Source: Streptomyces spinoverrucosus (GTDB lineage: Bacteria; Actinomycetota; Actinomycetes; Streptomycetales; Streptomycetaceae). From it: a stretch of 62,912 bases of DNA. Each line of letters begins with the position of its first letter. Within the stretch, counting starts at the first letter, position 1. The notes beneath the pieces were generated by a model. The model was given only the letters and a program-made list of their open reading frames with translations, had not been told where the DNA came from and did no database searches. The DNA lies in NCBI RefSeq assembly GCF_006539505.1, contig NZ_BJND01000056.1:1-62912 (forward strand). The letters are read 5' to 3'. The translations under genes were made by a program, and so were the position numbers. Below, piece after piece: positions 1 to 8,158 of the stretch.

Positions 1-19
1 TAAGACCCCTACCCACCAC

Positions 20-907
20 CTACGCGAACACGACAGTCCGCCGCCCGTTCAGCAGAATCCGCCGCTCAGCGTGCCACTTCACGGCCCGAGCCAACGCCTG
101 GCACTCCACGTCCCGCCCGATCCCGACCAGCTGATCCGGCGTGACACCGTGCCCCACCCGCTCGACCTCCTGCTCGATGATCGGCCCCTCATCCAGATCC
201 GCCGTGACGTAGTGCGCCGTAGCCCCGATCAGCTTCACACCCCGCGCATGCGCCTGGTGATACGGCTTCGCCCCCTTGAAGCTCGGCAGGAACGAGTGGT
301 GGATATTGATGATCCGCCCGCTGAGCTGCTTGCACAGATCGTCCGACAGCACCTGCATGTACCGAGCCAGCACCACCAGCTCCACCCCCTCCTCCCGCAC
401 GATCTCCAGCAGCCGCGCCTCAGCCTCCGGCTTCGTGTCCTTCGTCACAGGAATGTGGTGGAACGGAATCCCATAAGAACCCACCAGCTCAGCAAAGTCC
501 GTGTGGTTCGACACCACACCGGCGATATCCACCGGCAGCGCCCCGATCCGCGCCCGGAACAGCAGATCGTTCAGACAGTGCCCGAACTTGCTGACCATCA
601 GCAGAATGCGCATCTTCTCGTCGGCCCGGTTGATCTGCCACTCCATCTGGAACGAGTCACCGATCGCCGCAAAGCTGGCCCGCAGCTTCTCCACCGTCAC
701 CGGCGCATCCGCCGAGAAGTGCACCCGCATGAAGAACAGTCCCGTGTCATGGTCACCGAACTGCTGACTGTCCTCGATGTTGCAGCCGGTCATGAACAGA
801 TAGCTCGACACGGCGTGCACAATGCCCTTCTTGTCCGGGCACGACAGAGTGAGGACGTACTGATCGGCCGGCACGGCCGCGGCTCGGCTGGTGGACTGCT
901 CGTTCAT
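20..907 (-). CDS. purU: Formyltetrahydrofolate deformylase
   Basis: This enzyme hydrolyses 10-formyl-THF to THF and formate, which balances one-carbon pools and supplies formate for purine synthesis in the cytosol. The 295-aa protein has an N-terminal ACT domain (about 15-90; the CPDKKGIV stretch opens it) and a formyltransferase domain (about 98-290). The catalytic set is visible: Asn201 and His203 in NIHHSFLPSF and Asp239 in DLDEGP. The length is normal for the family. The ATG at 907 lies 46 bp downstream of the SCO4403-like gene on the same strand, so the two are probably co-transcribed. Family assignment is secure. Confidence 0.97.
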   Translation of the reverse strand: MNEQSTSRAAAVPADQYVLTLSCPDKKGIVHAVSSYLFMTGCNIEDSQQFGDHDTGLFFMRVHFSADAPVTVEKLRASFAAIGDSFQMEWQINRADEKMRILLMVSKFGHCLNDLLFRARIGALPVDIAGVVSNHTDFAELVGSYGIPFHHIPVTKDTKPEAEARLLEIVREEGVELVVLARYMQVLSDDLCKQLSGRIINIHHSFLPSFKGAKPYHQAHARGVKLIGATAHYVTADLDEGPIIEQEVERVGHGVTPDQLVGIGRDVECQALARAVKWHAERRILLNGRRTVVFA

Positions 908-953
908 GCAGCACAGGGTCCCACACGGACCTCCGCACCCAGAAAAAGCAACC

Positions 954-1391
954 TCAGGCCGACCGCGTCATGATCCGCAGCACCTCAAGCGTCCGAGGCA
1001 CCGCATCCGGATCCTCCCCATCGCTCACAGCCATCCGCACATGCGCGTCCCGAGCCGCCCGCACCGCCTCCGGCCACGCCGGATGCTCGACGTACGACGA
1101 CACCGGCGCATCCGGCCCCACCTGGTGCATGATCCGCAGCACCCGCAGCACGGCGGTATCCACCAGCGCCGCCTCCTGCGAGTCCCGGAATATCGTCCCG
1201 ACGTACTTCTCGGCGGACCAGTGATCCAGCCAGGTGTCCTCGACCAACCGGTACACGGCGTCGGTGACGTCCCCGTATCCCTCGACGCCCGCCAGCCAGA
1301 CGTCCCGCTGGAACACCGGATCGGAGAGCATGTGCAGCGCGGAGCGCACATTGCTGCGCCAGCGCCACCACGGCATGTCGTTCAGTGGCAT
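954..1391 (-). CDS. SCO4403-family conserved protein
   Basis: A soluble protein of about 145 aa with no enzymatic motif that I recognise. It is Trp/Arg-rich at the start (MPWWRWRSNVRSAL) and then helical and acidic. Its sequence matches my memory of the conserved Streptomyces SCO4403 family, whose role is unknown. I chose the ATG at 1391 (MPLNDMPWW). The open frame runs up to 1493, but the extra residues are low complexity (VQGVQGVQG) and come from the 9-bp repeat region. ATG 1400 is an alternative. It lies upstream of purU in the same direction and probably shares its transcript. Confidence 0.8.
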   Translation of the reverse strand: MPLNDMPWWRWRSNVRSALHMLSDPVFQRDVWLAGVEGYGDVTDAVYRLVEDTWLDHWSAEKYVGTIFRDSQEAALVDTAVLRVLRIMHQVGPDAPVSSYVEHPAWPEAVRAARDAHVRMAVSDGEDPDAVPRTLEVLRIMTRSA

Positions 1392-1439
1392 GCCACCCAT
1401 CGTGGATGAGCGATGCCCGCGACGGGAAGAGTTCGCCGA

Positions 1440-1466
1440 ACCTTGTACACCTTGCACACCTTGCAC
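1440..1466. repeat. Three 9-bp direct repeats in a divergent intergenic region
   Basis: Three contiguous copies of ACCTTG(T/C)AC lie between the SCO4403-like gene (minus) and the substrate-binding protein gene (plus). Head-to-tail repeats in a divergent promoter region can be regulator sites. No regulator is identified, and chance expansion of a short repeat is also possible. Confidence 0.4.
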
Positions 1467-1589
1467 GGTCATCGATCGTACGTTCCTCGCCACGCGCCGT
1501 TCACCGGACCCCGCAATTCACCTGGACGTCACCCCTTGTTGACCGAGGATCACTCACGGGTTAGCGATGTGGCGGAATCGTGCGGATAC

Positions 1590-2942
1590 ATGACCGGCAG
1601 GCGACGCATCCGCAGCACATTCCTCCCCACCCTCACCAGGCCCGCCAGCGCCAGGCCCACCAGCACCAGGCCCGCCAGAACCAGGCGAGTCAGGGCCCTG
1701 CGCACAGCGGCCGCCCTGGTGGCGTGCGCGTCGCTCGCCGTCGGATGCGGGGCCGTCCCCGGCTTCTCGGGGGGCGCCGGGGACGACCCGATCACCGTCA
1801 TGACCTGGGCGCCGCAGGACACCAACGCCACGAACAAGCCCGGCATGCCGGCCCTGGCCGTCGCCTACGCCCGCCAGGTCAACGCGGACGGCGGCATCAA
1901 CGGCCGCAAGCTCAAGGTCATCATCTGCAACGACCGCAACGACAGCGTGAACGCCGCGAAGTGCGCCCGCCGCGCGGTCAAGGAGAATGTCGTCGCGGTC
2001 GTCGGCTCCTACAGCCAGTTCGCCGACTCGTTCTTCCCGATCCTGGAGGGCGCGGGCATCCCGTACATAGGTGGCTACGGCATCACGAACGCCGAGTTCA
2101 CCAGCCCGCTGTCCTACCCCGTCAACGGCGGCCAGCCCGCGCTGCTGGCCGGCCTCGGCAGGCAGCTCGCGAGCGACTGCGGCCCGGTCGCGCTGGTCCG
2201 GCCGGACACCATCGCCGGTGACGAACTTCCCAACCTGCTCAATTCGGGCCTTGAGACGGGCGGTCACCGGGATGTGGCCGATGTGCGCGCGGCGGAGGAC
2301 GCCACCGAGTTCTCCGCGCAGTCCGAGCGGGCCCTGACCCAGGCCACCACGGACCCGACGGAGACGGGCTGCGTGGTGCCGGCGCTCGGCGACCGCACCA
2401 ACACCTTCATGGACTCCTTCCGACGCGCCCGCGAGGACTACCCCGAGGTGCGCCTGGGCACCGTGCTCGGCAGCGTCGACCAGACGGTCATCGACTTCAC
2501 CGGCGGCGCGTCGAGCCCGTACGAGGGCGCGTACATCACCGGCTGGTACCCGGTGGAGGCCGACAAGCGCTGGGACCCGATGAAGAAGGTCATCCGCGAA
2601 CAGGCCTTCACCGACACCCGTATCGACCCCGCCGACGCGGGCGTGCAGACCACCTGGATCGCGTACACCGTCCTGGAGGCCGTCGTGAAGTCGCTCGGCG
2701 ACGGCGAGGTGTCCTCCGACACGGTACGACGCACCCTGGACGACGGTTTCAAGGTCACCACCGGCGGGCTCACCCCGACCCTGCGCTGGCAGTTCCAGGA
2801 CGTGCTCGCCTCCGTCGGCTTCCCGCGGCTGGTCAACACCGACGTGACCGTCCAGGTGGTGAAGGACGGCCAGCTGGTGGCGGCACGCCAGGGCGCCCTC
2901 GATGTGACGAAGACCCTTCAGGGCGCCGAAAGCCAGGGCTGA
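1590..2942 (+). CDS. ABC transporter substrate-binding lipoprotein (branched-chain amino-acid type)
   Basis: A periplasmic-binding-protein-like receptor of about 450 aa, type I fold (Leu/Ile/Val-binding family). From the ATG at 1590 an unusually long basic N-region (RRR, TRRVRALR) leads into a hydrophobic stretch and a lipobox LAVGC, with lipidated Cys53. The mature part carries typical family features (DGGINGRKLKV, VVAVVGSYSQ). GTG 1569 in frame is a less likely start. No permease or ATPase gene adjoins it, so it is an orphan receptor. It could serve a distant importer or act as a sensor. Its stop is 11 bp from the convergent gene at 2954. Confidence 0.85.
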   Translation: MTGRRRIRSTFLPTLTRPASARPTSTRPARTRRVRALRTAAALVACASLAVGCGAVPGFSGGAGDDPITVMTWAPQDTNATNKPGMPALAVAYARQVNADGGINGRKLKVIICNDRNDSVNAAKCARRAVKENVVAVVGSYSQFADSFFPILEGAGIPYIGGYGITNAEFTSPLSYPVNGGQPALLAGLGRQLASDCGPVALVRPDTIAGDELPNLLNSGLETGGHRDVADVRAAEDATEFSAQSERALTQATTDPTETGCVVPALGDRTNTFMDSFRRAREDYPEVRLGTVLGSVDQTVIDFTGGASSPYEGAYITGWYPVEADKRWDPMKKVIREQAFTDTRIDPADAGVQTTWIAYTVLEAVVKSLGDGEVSSDTVRRTLDDGFKVTTGGLTPTLRWQFQDVLASVGFPRLVNTDVTVQVVKDGQLVAARQGALDVTKTLQGAESQG

Positions 2943-2953
2943 GCGGCCGCGCC

Positions 2954-4768
2954 TCACAGCTGGGTCGGCTGGCGCTCGGTCAGGCCGTACTTCCGGGCGA
3001 TCGCGTTCCACAGCTTGGCGGCCTCGGCCTTCTGCGTGGTGGCGACGCCGCTCTCCCGGTTGCCGGCGGCGGTCTGGCCGGTGGAGCGGGCCTGCCCCTT
3101 CTTGCAGAGTTTGCCCTTCTGCCCGGCGACCTGGTCGGCCCAGGCGGCGTAGTGGTTGTCGGCGGCCGCGGAGGCCTTCCAGGCCTTGTTGAGCGCGGCG
3201 GTCAGCGCGGCGTGGTCGGGCAGCTTGTCGACGGTGAGCCCGGACAGCTGGGTGACCAGGTTGTTGCGCTGCTGAGCCGCACCGCGCAGATCCTTGGCGG
3301 CCTGGGCGAGGTTGTCGCAGGTCTTCACGTCATTGACGGCGTTGATCACCGTGGCCCGGCTGGCGCCGCTGTCGGCGAGGAGCTTGTCCAGGGCGATGGC
3401 CTGCTGCTCGGCCGGATCGGCGGACGGCGAGGCGGACGTGTCCGACCCGGAGGGCACGGGTGACGCGGCGGAGACGGTCTTGGGGTCGTCGTTCTGCCCA
3501 CCGCCGCCCCCGTCGGCGAGCAGCGCACCGGCGCCTATGCCGACGACGGCGATGGCGATCCCGCAGGCCGCGATGAGCGGCACCTTCGAGCGGGTACGGC
3601 CCTCGCCGTCCCGGGAGGCCCGCCGACCCTGAGCCGGGCCGGGCCCTTCGTACGACCGCTGCGCGACGGCATGTCCGGCGTCCTGCGGCCCCTGGTAACG
3701 GGGCATGTACTGGGTGGCCCCGGCCTGGCCGCCGTCGGCGCCGGGCCCGCTGCGGAAGAGGTTGTCGAACTCGGCGGGCGGCTGCCGGTCCCCGTACGCC
3801 CCCTGCCCGGGCACGGGCGGGATGTACTGCGTGGCCTCGGCATCGCCCCCCGGGGCGGCGGGCAGCGGTCCGGCCGCAGCGCCGCCCTCCTGGGCCCGCC
3901 CGAGGTAGGTCGTCGTCTCGGCGGGCCGGTGAGCGGACCCCCCGGACGGCATCTCGGGCGGCAGGGCTCCGGGCCCGACCGGCGGGATGTACTGAGTGGC
4001 CCCGTCGTCACCGGAGGCGGAGGCGGACACGGGCGGCAGGTACTGAGTAGCACCCTCGTCGCTGGGCCCACCGGCGACGGGCGGGATGTACTGGGTCGCG
4101 CCGTCCGGGGCGTGGTACGGAGCGCCCCCGACCGGCGGAATGTACTGCGTGGCCCCCTCGTCGCCGGACGCGCCCGCGACCGGCGGTATGTACTGGGTCG
4201 CCCCGTCGTCGGCCGACGGCAGCGGCATCCCGGGCGCCCCATACCCGGCAGGCGGCAGCGACCCACCCGGCGCCCCATGCCCGGCAGGCAGCAGCGGCGC
4301 CGAGGTCCCCGGCGCGGGCAGGGGCGCGGGCGCGCCCTGACCCGGCGTCCCGTACGCCCCGTAGGACGCCTGTGCGCCACCGTCGTACGACGCCTGCGCA
4401 CCCCCGCCGTACGCCTGCCCCGGCGCCCCCTCGGGTGGGAGCGGCCCCGGCTGGTCCTGCCCACTCCAGTGAGCCTGCTGCTGTGCGCCCCACGGCTCGG
4501 CGGGCGGTGTCTGCCAGTCCTGGCCCGGCGGCGGGGCCGGGGCCTGGTGCTGGCCGGGGCCCCACGGCTGGCCCCAGGCCTGGCCGCCGGGCGGCGCCGA
4601 GGCCGGGGCGGGGCCGCCGGCAGGGGCGCCGTGCTGCGGGCCGACGGGCCGGTCGGCGGGTCCGCCCGTCATGCCCGGCAGCAGCGGCTCGCCACCGTCG
4701 GAGGGCAGCACGATGCCTTCGCGCGCGGGCCGCGCCGAGGGCTCCTCGCCCTGTCCACTCTGCGTCAC
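2954..4768 (-). CDS. Pro/Gly-rich single-pass membrane protein with repeated GATQYIPPV motifs
   Basis: 604 aa and not assigned to a named family. Residues 1-390 are disordered and rich in Pro, Gly, Ala and Gln. They carry about seven copies of (D/E)(G/A)ATQY(I/L/M)PP and a variant TTTYLG. A single membrane helix follows (about 395-415, VPLIAACGIAIAVVGIGAGALL), then a Ser/Thr/Pro linker and a helical C-terminal domain of about 150 aa with two cysteines (TCDNLA, KLCKKG) that could form a disulphide outside the cell. The repeats should therefore face the cytoplasm. In each repeat Ile sits at +3 from Thr, the spacing that FHA domains favour after Thr phosphorylation. Ser/Thr-kinase signalling is an inference only. 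Start ATG at 4768. Confidence 0.8.
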   Translation of the reverse strand: MTQSGQGEEPSARPAREGIVLPSDGGEPLLPGMTGGPADRPVGPQHGAPAGGPAPASAPPGGQAWGQPWGPGQHQAPAPPPGQDWQTPPAEPWGAQQQAHWSGQDQPGPLPPEGAPGQAYGGGAQASYDGGAQASYGAYGTPGQGAPAPLPAPGTSAPLLPAGHGAPGGSLPPAGYGAPGMPLPSADDGATQYIPPVAGASGDEGATQYIPPVGGAPYHAPDGATQYIPPVAGGPSDEGATQYLPPVSASASGDDGATQYIPPVGPGALPPEMPSGGSAHRPAETTTYLGRAQEGGAAAGPLPAAPGGDAEATQYIPPVPGQGAYGDRQPPAEFDNLFRSGPGADGGQAGATQYMPRYQGPQDAGHAVAQRSYEGPGPAQGRRASRDGEGRTRSKVPLIAACGIAIAVVGIGAGALLADGGGGGQNDDPKTVSAASPVPSGSDTSASPSADPAEQQAIALDKLLADSGASRATVINAVNDVKTCDNLAQAAKDLRGAAQQRNNLVTQLSGLTVDKLPDHAALTAALNKAWKASAAADNHYAAWADQVAGQKGKLCKKGQARSTGQTAAGNRESGVATTQKAEAAKLWNAIARKYGLTERQPTQL

Positions 4769-4968
4769 CGGGACTCCTACGAATGGGGGACCATCGGAAT
4801 CGTCGGCTCACGCTACCGGGTCCCCCGAGCCCGTTGCCACGCAGCACAGGACCTGACCTTCTGCCCTGTGACCGCCGTAACAAAACCGGCCCGCGGCACG
4901 CTGTTTATGTCACCTCCTGCTCCCGGGGCCCTCGTTTCCCGCACGTTCACGCACCCGCGGGGCATATT

Positions 4969-6354
4969 TCACGCGGCCGCCTGGAGGTCCAGTCGCGCTC
5001 CGAACTCCCTTACCACGGACTCTTCCTGGAACGGCTCCAGCCGCTGCTGGAGGTCATCCAGATACTCGGCGCCCCGGTTGGAGCGGAGGGTCCCCAGGAG
5101 CTCCACCGCCTTCAGTCCCGTGTGACAGGCCTGTTCGATCTCGCGCTGCTGCACCTGTGCCGTGGCGAGCAGCACATAGCCGATCGCCCGCCTGCGCGCG
5201 CGGGACTCGGGGTGGCCATCGAGGGACTCCTGCGCGCAGCGCGCCGCCGCCTCGGGCTGGCCGAGGTCGCGGTGGCAGTGGGCCAGTTCGTCGGCGAGGT
5301 AGGCCTCGTCGAAGTGCGCGATCCACGCCGGGTCGTCGCCGGAGGAGTCGTCCGCGTGCTCCATGGCGGTCACCGCCCGCCCGGAGGCCGCCTGGGCGGC
5401 GAGTGCGTCGCCCATCAGGGCGTGCCCGCGTGCCTCGGCCGCGTGGAACATCGCCTCCGCGCGCGGGGTCACACGTCCGCGCGCCCCCTCCTGTGCCGCC
5501 CGCGCCAACTGGGCGATCTCCCGGGGGTTTCCGAGCTGTGCGGCCAGGTGGCTCATGGACGCGGCGAGCACATACCCGCCGTAGCCTCGGTCCCCGGCGG
5601 CCTGTGCGAGCCGCAGCGCCTGGATGTAGTAGCGCTGGGCGAGGCCCGGCTGCCCGGTGTCGACCGCCATGTACCCGGCGAGTTCGGTCAACCGGGCCAC
5701 GGACGCGAACAGTTCCCGCCCGACGGCCTCCCGGTACGACCCGGCCAGCAGTCCCGAGACGACGCTGTTGAGGTAGTGCACGACGACCGGGCGCACGTGC
5801 CCGCTGCCGTACTGGTGGTCCAGGTCGACCAGCGCCTGGGTCATCGCCCCCACGGCCGCCACGTCGGACTGGCCCACGCGTGGGCCCGCCGAGCGCGCCA
5901 CCTGCGCGTCGGGTGCGGAGATCAGCCAGTCGCGGCTCGGCTCGACCAGCGCGGAGGCCGCGACGGACGAACCGGACAGGAAGTCCCGGCGCCCCACGTC
6001 ACTGCGCCACAGCTCGCAGACCTGCTCGATGGCTCCCAGTACCGTCGGCGAGAACTGGAGGCCGACACCCGAGGCGAGGTTCTTGCCGTTGGCCATGCCG
6101 ATCTCGTCGATCGTGACCGTACGGCCGAGCTTGCGGCCGAGCGCCTCGGCGATGATCGCCGGCGCGCGTCCGCGCGGCTGCTGTCCGCGCAGCCAGCGGG
6201 CCACGGACGTCTTGTCGTAGCGCAGGTCGAGACCGTGCTCGGCGCCGCACATGTTGACCCGGCGGGCCAGCCCGGCGTTCGAGCAACCCGCTTCCTGGAT
6301 GAGCGCCTGCAGCCGTTCGTTCGGCTGCCGCGCGACGAGAGGCCTTGCGGCCAT
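4969..6354 (-). CDS. NsdA-like TPR transcriptional regulator
   Basis: 461 aa. The N-terminus (PNERLQALIQEAGCSNAGLA to WLRGQQPRGR) is an XRE-like helix-turn-helix. The rest (about 170-450) is helical with TPR-like pairs (AQRYYIQALRLAQAAGDR, HAAEARGHALMGDALAAQ). This build is typical of the NsdA/NsdB class of Streptomyces regulators that hold back sporulation and antibiotic production. I place it in that class by resemblance, not as the orthologue of either. The ATG at 6354 was chosen because CAGGGGG precedes it; the frame stays open to 6534 without a better start. It stands alone, divergent from 6675. Confidence 0.75.
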   Translation of the reverse strand: MAARPLVARQPNERLQALIQEAGCSNAGLARRVNMCGAEHGLDLRYDKTSVARWLRGQQPRGRAPAIIAEALGRKLGRTVTIDEIGMANGKNLASGVGLQFSPTVLGAIEQVCELWRSDVGRRDFLSGSSVAASALVEPSRDWLISAPDAQVARSAGPRVGQSDVAAVGAMTQALVDLDHQYGSGHVRPVVVHYLNSVVSGLLAGSYREAVGRELFASVARLTELAGYMAVDTGQPGLAQRYYIQALRLAQAAGDRGYGGYVLAASMSHLAAQLGNPREIAQLARAAQEGARGRVTPRAEAMFHAAEARGHALMGDALAAQAASGRAVTAMEHADDSSGDDPAWIAHFDEAYLADELAHCHRDLGQPEAAARCAQESLDGHPESRARRRAIGYVLLATAQVQQREIEQACHTGLKAVELLGTLRSNRGAEYLDDLQQRLEPFQEESVVREFGARLDLQAAA

Positions 6355-6674
6355 TGGCGTACCCCCTGAGGCTGCGGTGCCTGCCCACACACCGAGTTGT
6401 TGTGTCTTCCACGACCGGGACCCCCGGCCCCTGCGGGAGCGAGGAATTCCGGCCCTGAAGATCAATGCCCCGCGGACATACCGAAAATGCGAGGCTTGCG
6501 AGGATTGCCGGGGTAAAGGCGGTTGCCACCCCACACCTGGCTACCCAGCTACCGCCGCCGATCCTCCTGCGCGCCCCCACACATGCACCCATGCGCCCCA
6601 CATGCCGAATCGATGCTCCTCCCCCGCGCGCGGTCCGGCCGTAACCCCAGGTTGGGCTGGGAGTTGAGTGGAGC
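6355..6674. other. Divergent intergenic region, 320 bp
   Basis: This separates the TPR regulator gene (minus) from the primase/polymerase-like gene (plus) and must hold both promoters. It is less GC-rich than the flanking genes in places (around 6470-6520). I see no clear inverted repeat, tandem repeat or small gene. Confidence 0.6.
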
Positions 6675-7328
6675 GTGGAAGAGACGATCCCGGCCACCGA
6701 AGCCGCACAGATTCCGAAGCAGCGTGGGGAATCGCTGCTGGACACCGCCGTTCGCTATGCCGAGGAACGCCACTGGGACGTGTTCCCCGGCACCTGGCTG
6801 GAAGCCGTCGACGGGGTGCAGCGCTGCTCCTGCGGCGACGCCGCGTGCGGTGCGCCGGGGGCGCATCCGGCCCGCCCGGACTGGGCGACGCAGGCGACCG
6901 GCAGCGCGACGGTCGCGCGGCGGATGTGGCAGAAGCAGCCGAACGCGTCGATCCTGCTGCCGACCGGGCGTACGTTCGACGCGATCTCCGTGCCGGAGAC
7001 CGCCGGGTTTCTGGCGCTGGCCCGGATGGAGCGGATGGAGCTGACGCTGGGGCCGGTGACGCTGACCCCGGACCGGCGGATGCAGTTCTTCGTGCTGCCG
7101 GGCGCGTCGGTGAAGGTTCCCGACCTGGTGCGCAAGCTGGGCTGGTCGCTCGGCTCGCTCGACCTGGTCGTGCTGGGGGAGGGCGGTTACGTCGCCGCGC
7201 CCCCCACCCGTTACGGCTCCCGCGGCCGCGTCCAGTGGGCCTGCCGCCCCACCCCCGCGAACCGCTGGCTGCCGGACGCCGAGGAGCTGATCTCCCCCCT
7301 CGCGTACGCCTGCGGACGCGACCGCTGA
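6675..7328 (+). CDS. Bifunctional primase/polymerase (prim-pol) domain protein
   Basis: 217 aa, GTG start at 6675. It matches the Streptomyces family of short proteins carrying an N-terminal-type bifunctional DNA primase/polymerase domain: LLDTAVRYAEERHWDVFPG, then a C-x-C-x4-C cluster (RCSCGDAACG), TGRTFDAISVPETAG, and a C-terminal region with GSRGRVQWACRPTPANRW. The Asp in FDAISVP fits the metal-site strand of the fold, but I cannot confirm a full catalytic set. No helicase or replication gene is nearby, so a replicative role is not implied. It ends 38 bp before the ABC ATPase gene. Confidence 0.75.
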   Translation: MEETIPATEAAQIPKQRGESLLDTAVRYAEERHWDVFPGTWLEAVDGVQRCSCGDAACGAPGAHPARPDWATQATGSATVARRMWQKQPNASILLPTGRTFDAISVPETAGFLALARMERMELTLGPVTLTPDRRMQFFVLPGASVKVPDLVRKLGWSLGSLDLVVLGEGGYVAAPPTRYGSRGRVQWACRPTPANRWLPDAEELISPLAYACGRDR

Positions 7329-7366
7329 CCAGCCCCTCATGACACGGCTCCCCGTAGGGTTCTCAC

Positions 7367-8158
7367 ATGAACGAGGGAGCACGGGTGGGCACAGCCGCCG
7401 TACGCATACAGGGGCTCTGGAAGCGGTTCGGGGAACAGGTCGCCGTCGCCGGGATCGATCTGGAGCTGCCCGCCGGCCGGTTCATCGGGCTGGTCGGACC
7501 CAACGGGGCCGGTAAGACCACCACGCTGTCGATGGTGACCGGGCTGCTGCGGCCCGATCAGGGGACCGTCGAGGTGGTCGGGCACGACGTGTGGCGGGAC
7601 CCGGTCGAGGTCAAGGCCCGGATAGGGGTGCTCCCGGAGGGGCTCAGGCTGTTCGAGCGGCTGTCGGGGCGGGAGCTGCTGGCGTACACGGGCCGGCTGC
7701 GCGGCCTGCCCGGCGCCGAGGTCGACAAGCGGGCCACCCAGCTGCTGGACGTCCTCGATCTGGCCGGTGCGCAGCACAAGCTGGTCGTCGACTACTCGAC
7801 CGGCATGCGCAAGAAGATCGGGCTCGCCGCCGCGCTGCTGCACAACCCCGAAGTGCTGTTCCTCGACGAACCCTTCGAGGGCGTCGACCCGGTGTCCGCG
7901 CAGACGATCCGGCGCGTACTGGAGCGGTACACCGCCTCTGGAGCCACCGTCGTCTTCTCCTCCCATGTGATGGAGCTGGTCGAGTCCCTGTGCGACTGGG
8001 TGGCCGTGATGGCCGCCGGCCGGATCCGCGCCCACGGCCCGCTTGCCGAGGTCCGCGGCGACGCCCCCACCCTTCAGCAGGCCTTCCTCGAACTCGTCGG
8101 CGCGCACGACCGCGACGCCGCCTCCGACCTGGACTGGCTGGGCGGCGGCGTCCGATGA
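7367..8158 (+). CDS. ABC transporter ATP-binding protein
   Basis: 263 aa, cytoplasmic ATPase of an ABC-2 type exporter. Visible motifs: Walker A GPNGAGKTT, the signature region STGMRKKIGLA (a degenerate LSGGQ), Walker B VLFLDEP, and the H-loop SSHVMELVE. Its stop overlaps the ATG of the next gene (ATGA at 8155-8158), so the two subunits are translationally coupled and form one exporter. The substrate is unknown. Confidence 0.93.
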   Translation: MNEGARVGTAAVRIQGLWKRFGEQVAVAGIDLELPAGRFIGLVGPNGAGKTTTLSMVTGLLRPDQGTVEVVGHDVWRDPVEVKARIGVLPEGLRLFERLSGRELLAYTGRLRGLPGAEVDKRATQLLDVLDLAGAQHKLVVDYSTGMRKKIGLAAALLHNPEVLFLDEPFEGVDPVSAQTIRRVLERYTASGATVVFSSHVMELVESLCDWVAVMAAGRIRAHGPLAEVRGDAPTLQQAFLELVGAHDRDAASDLDWLGGGVR

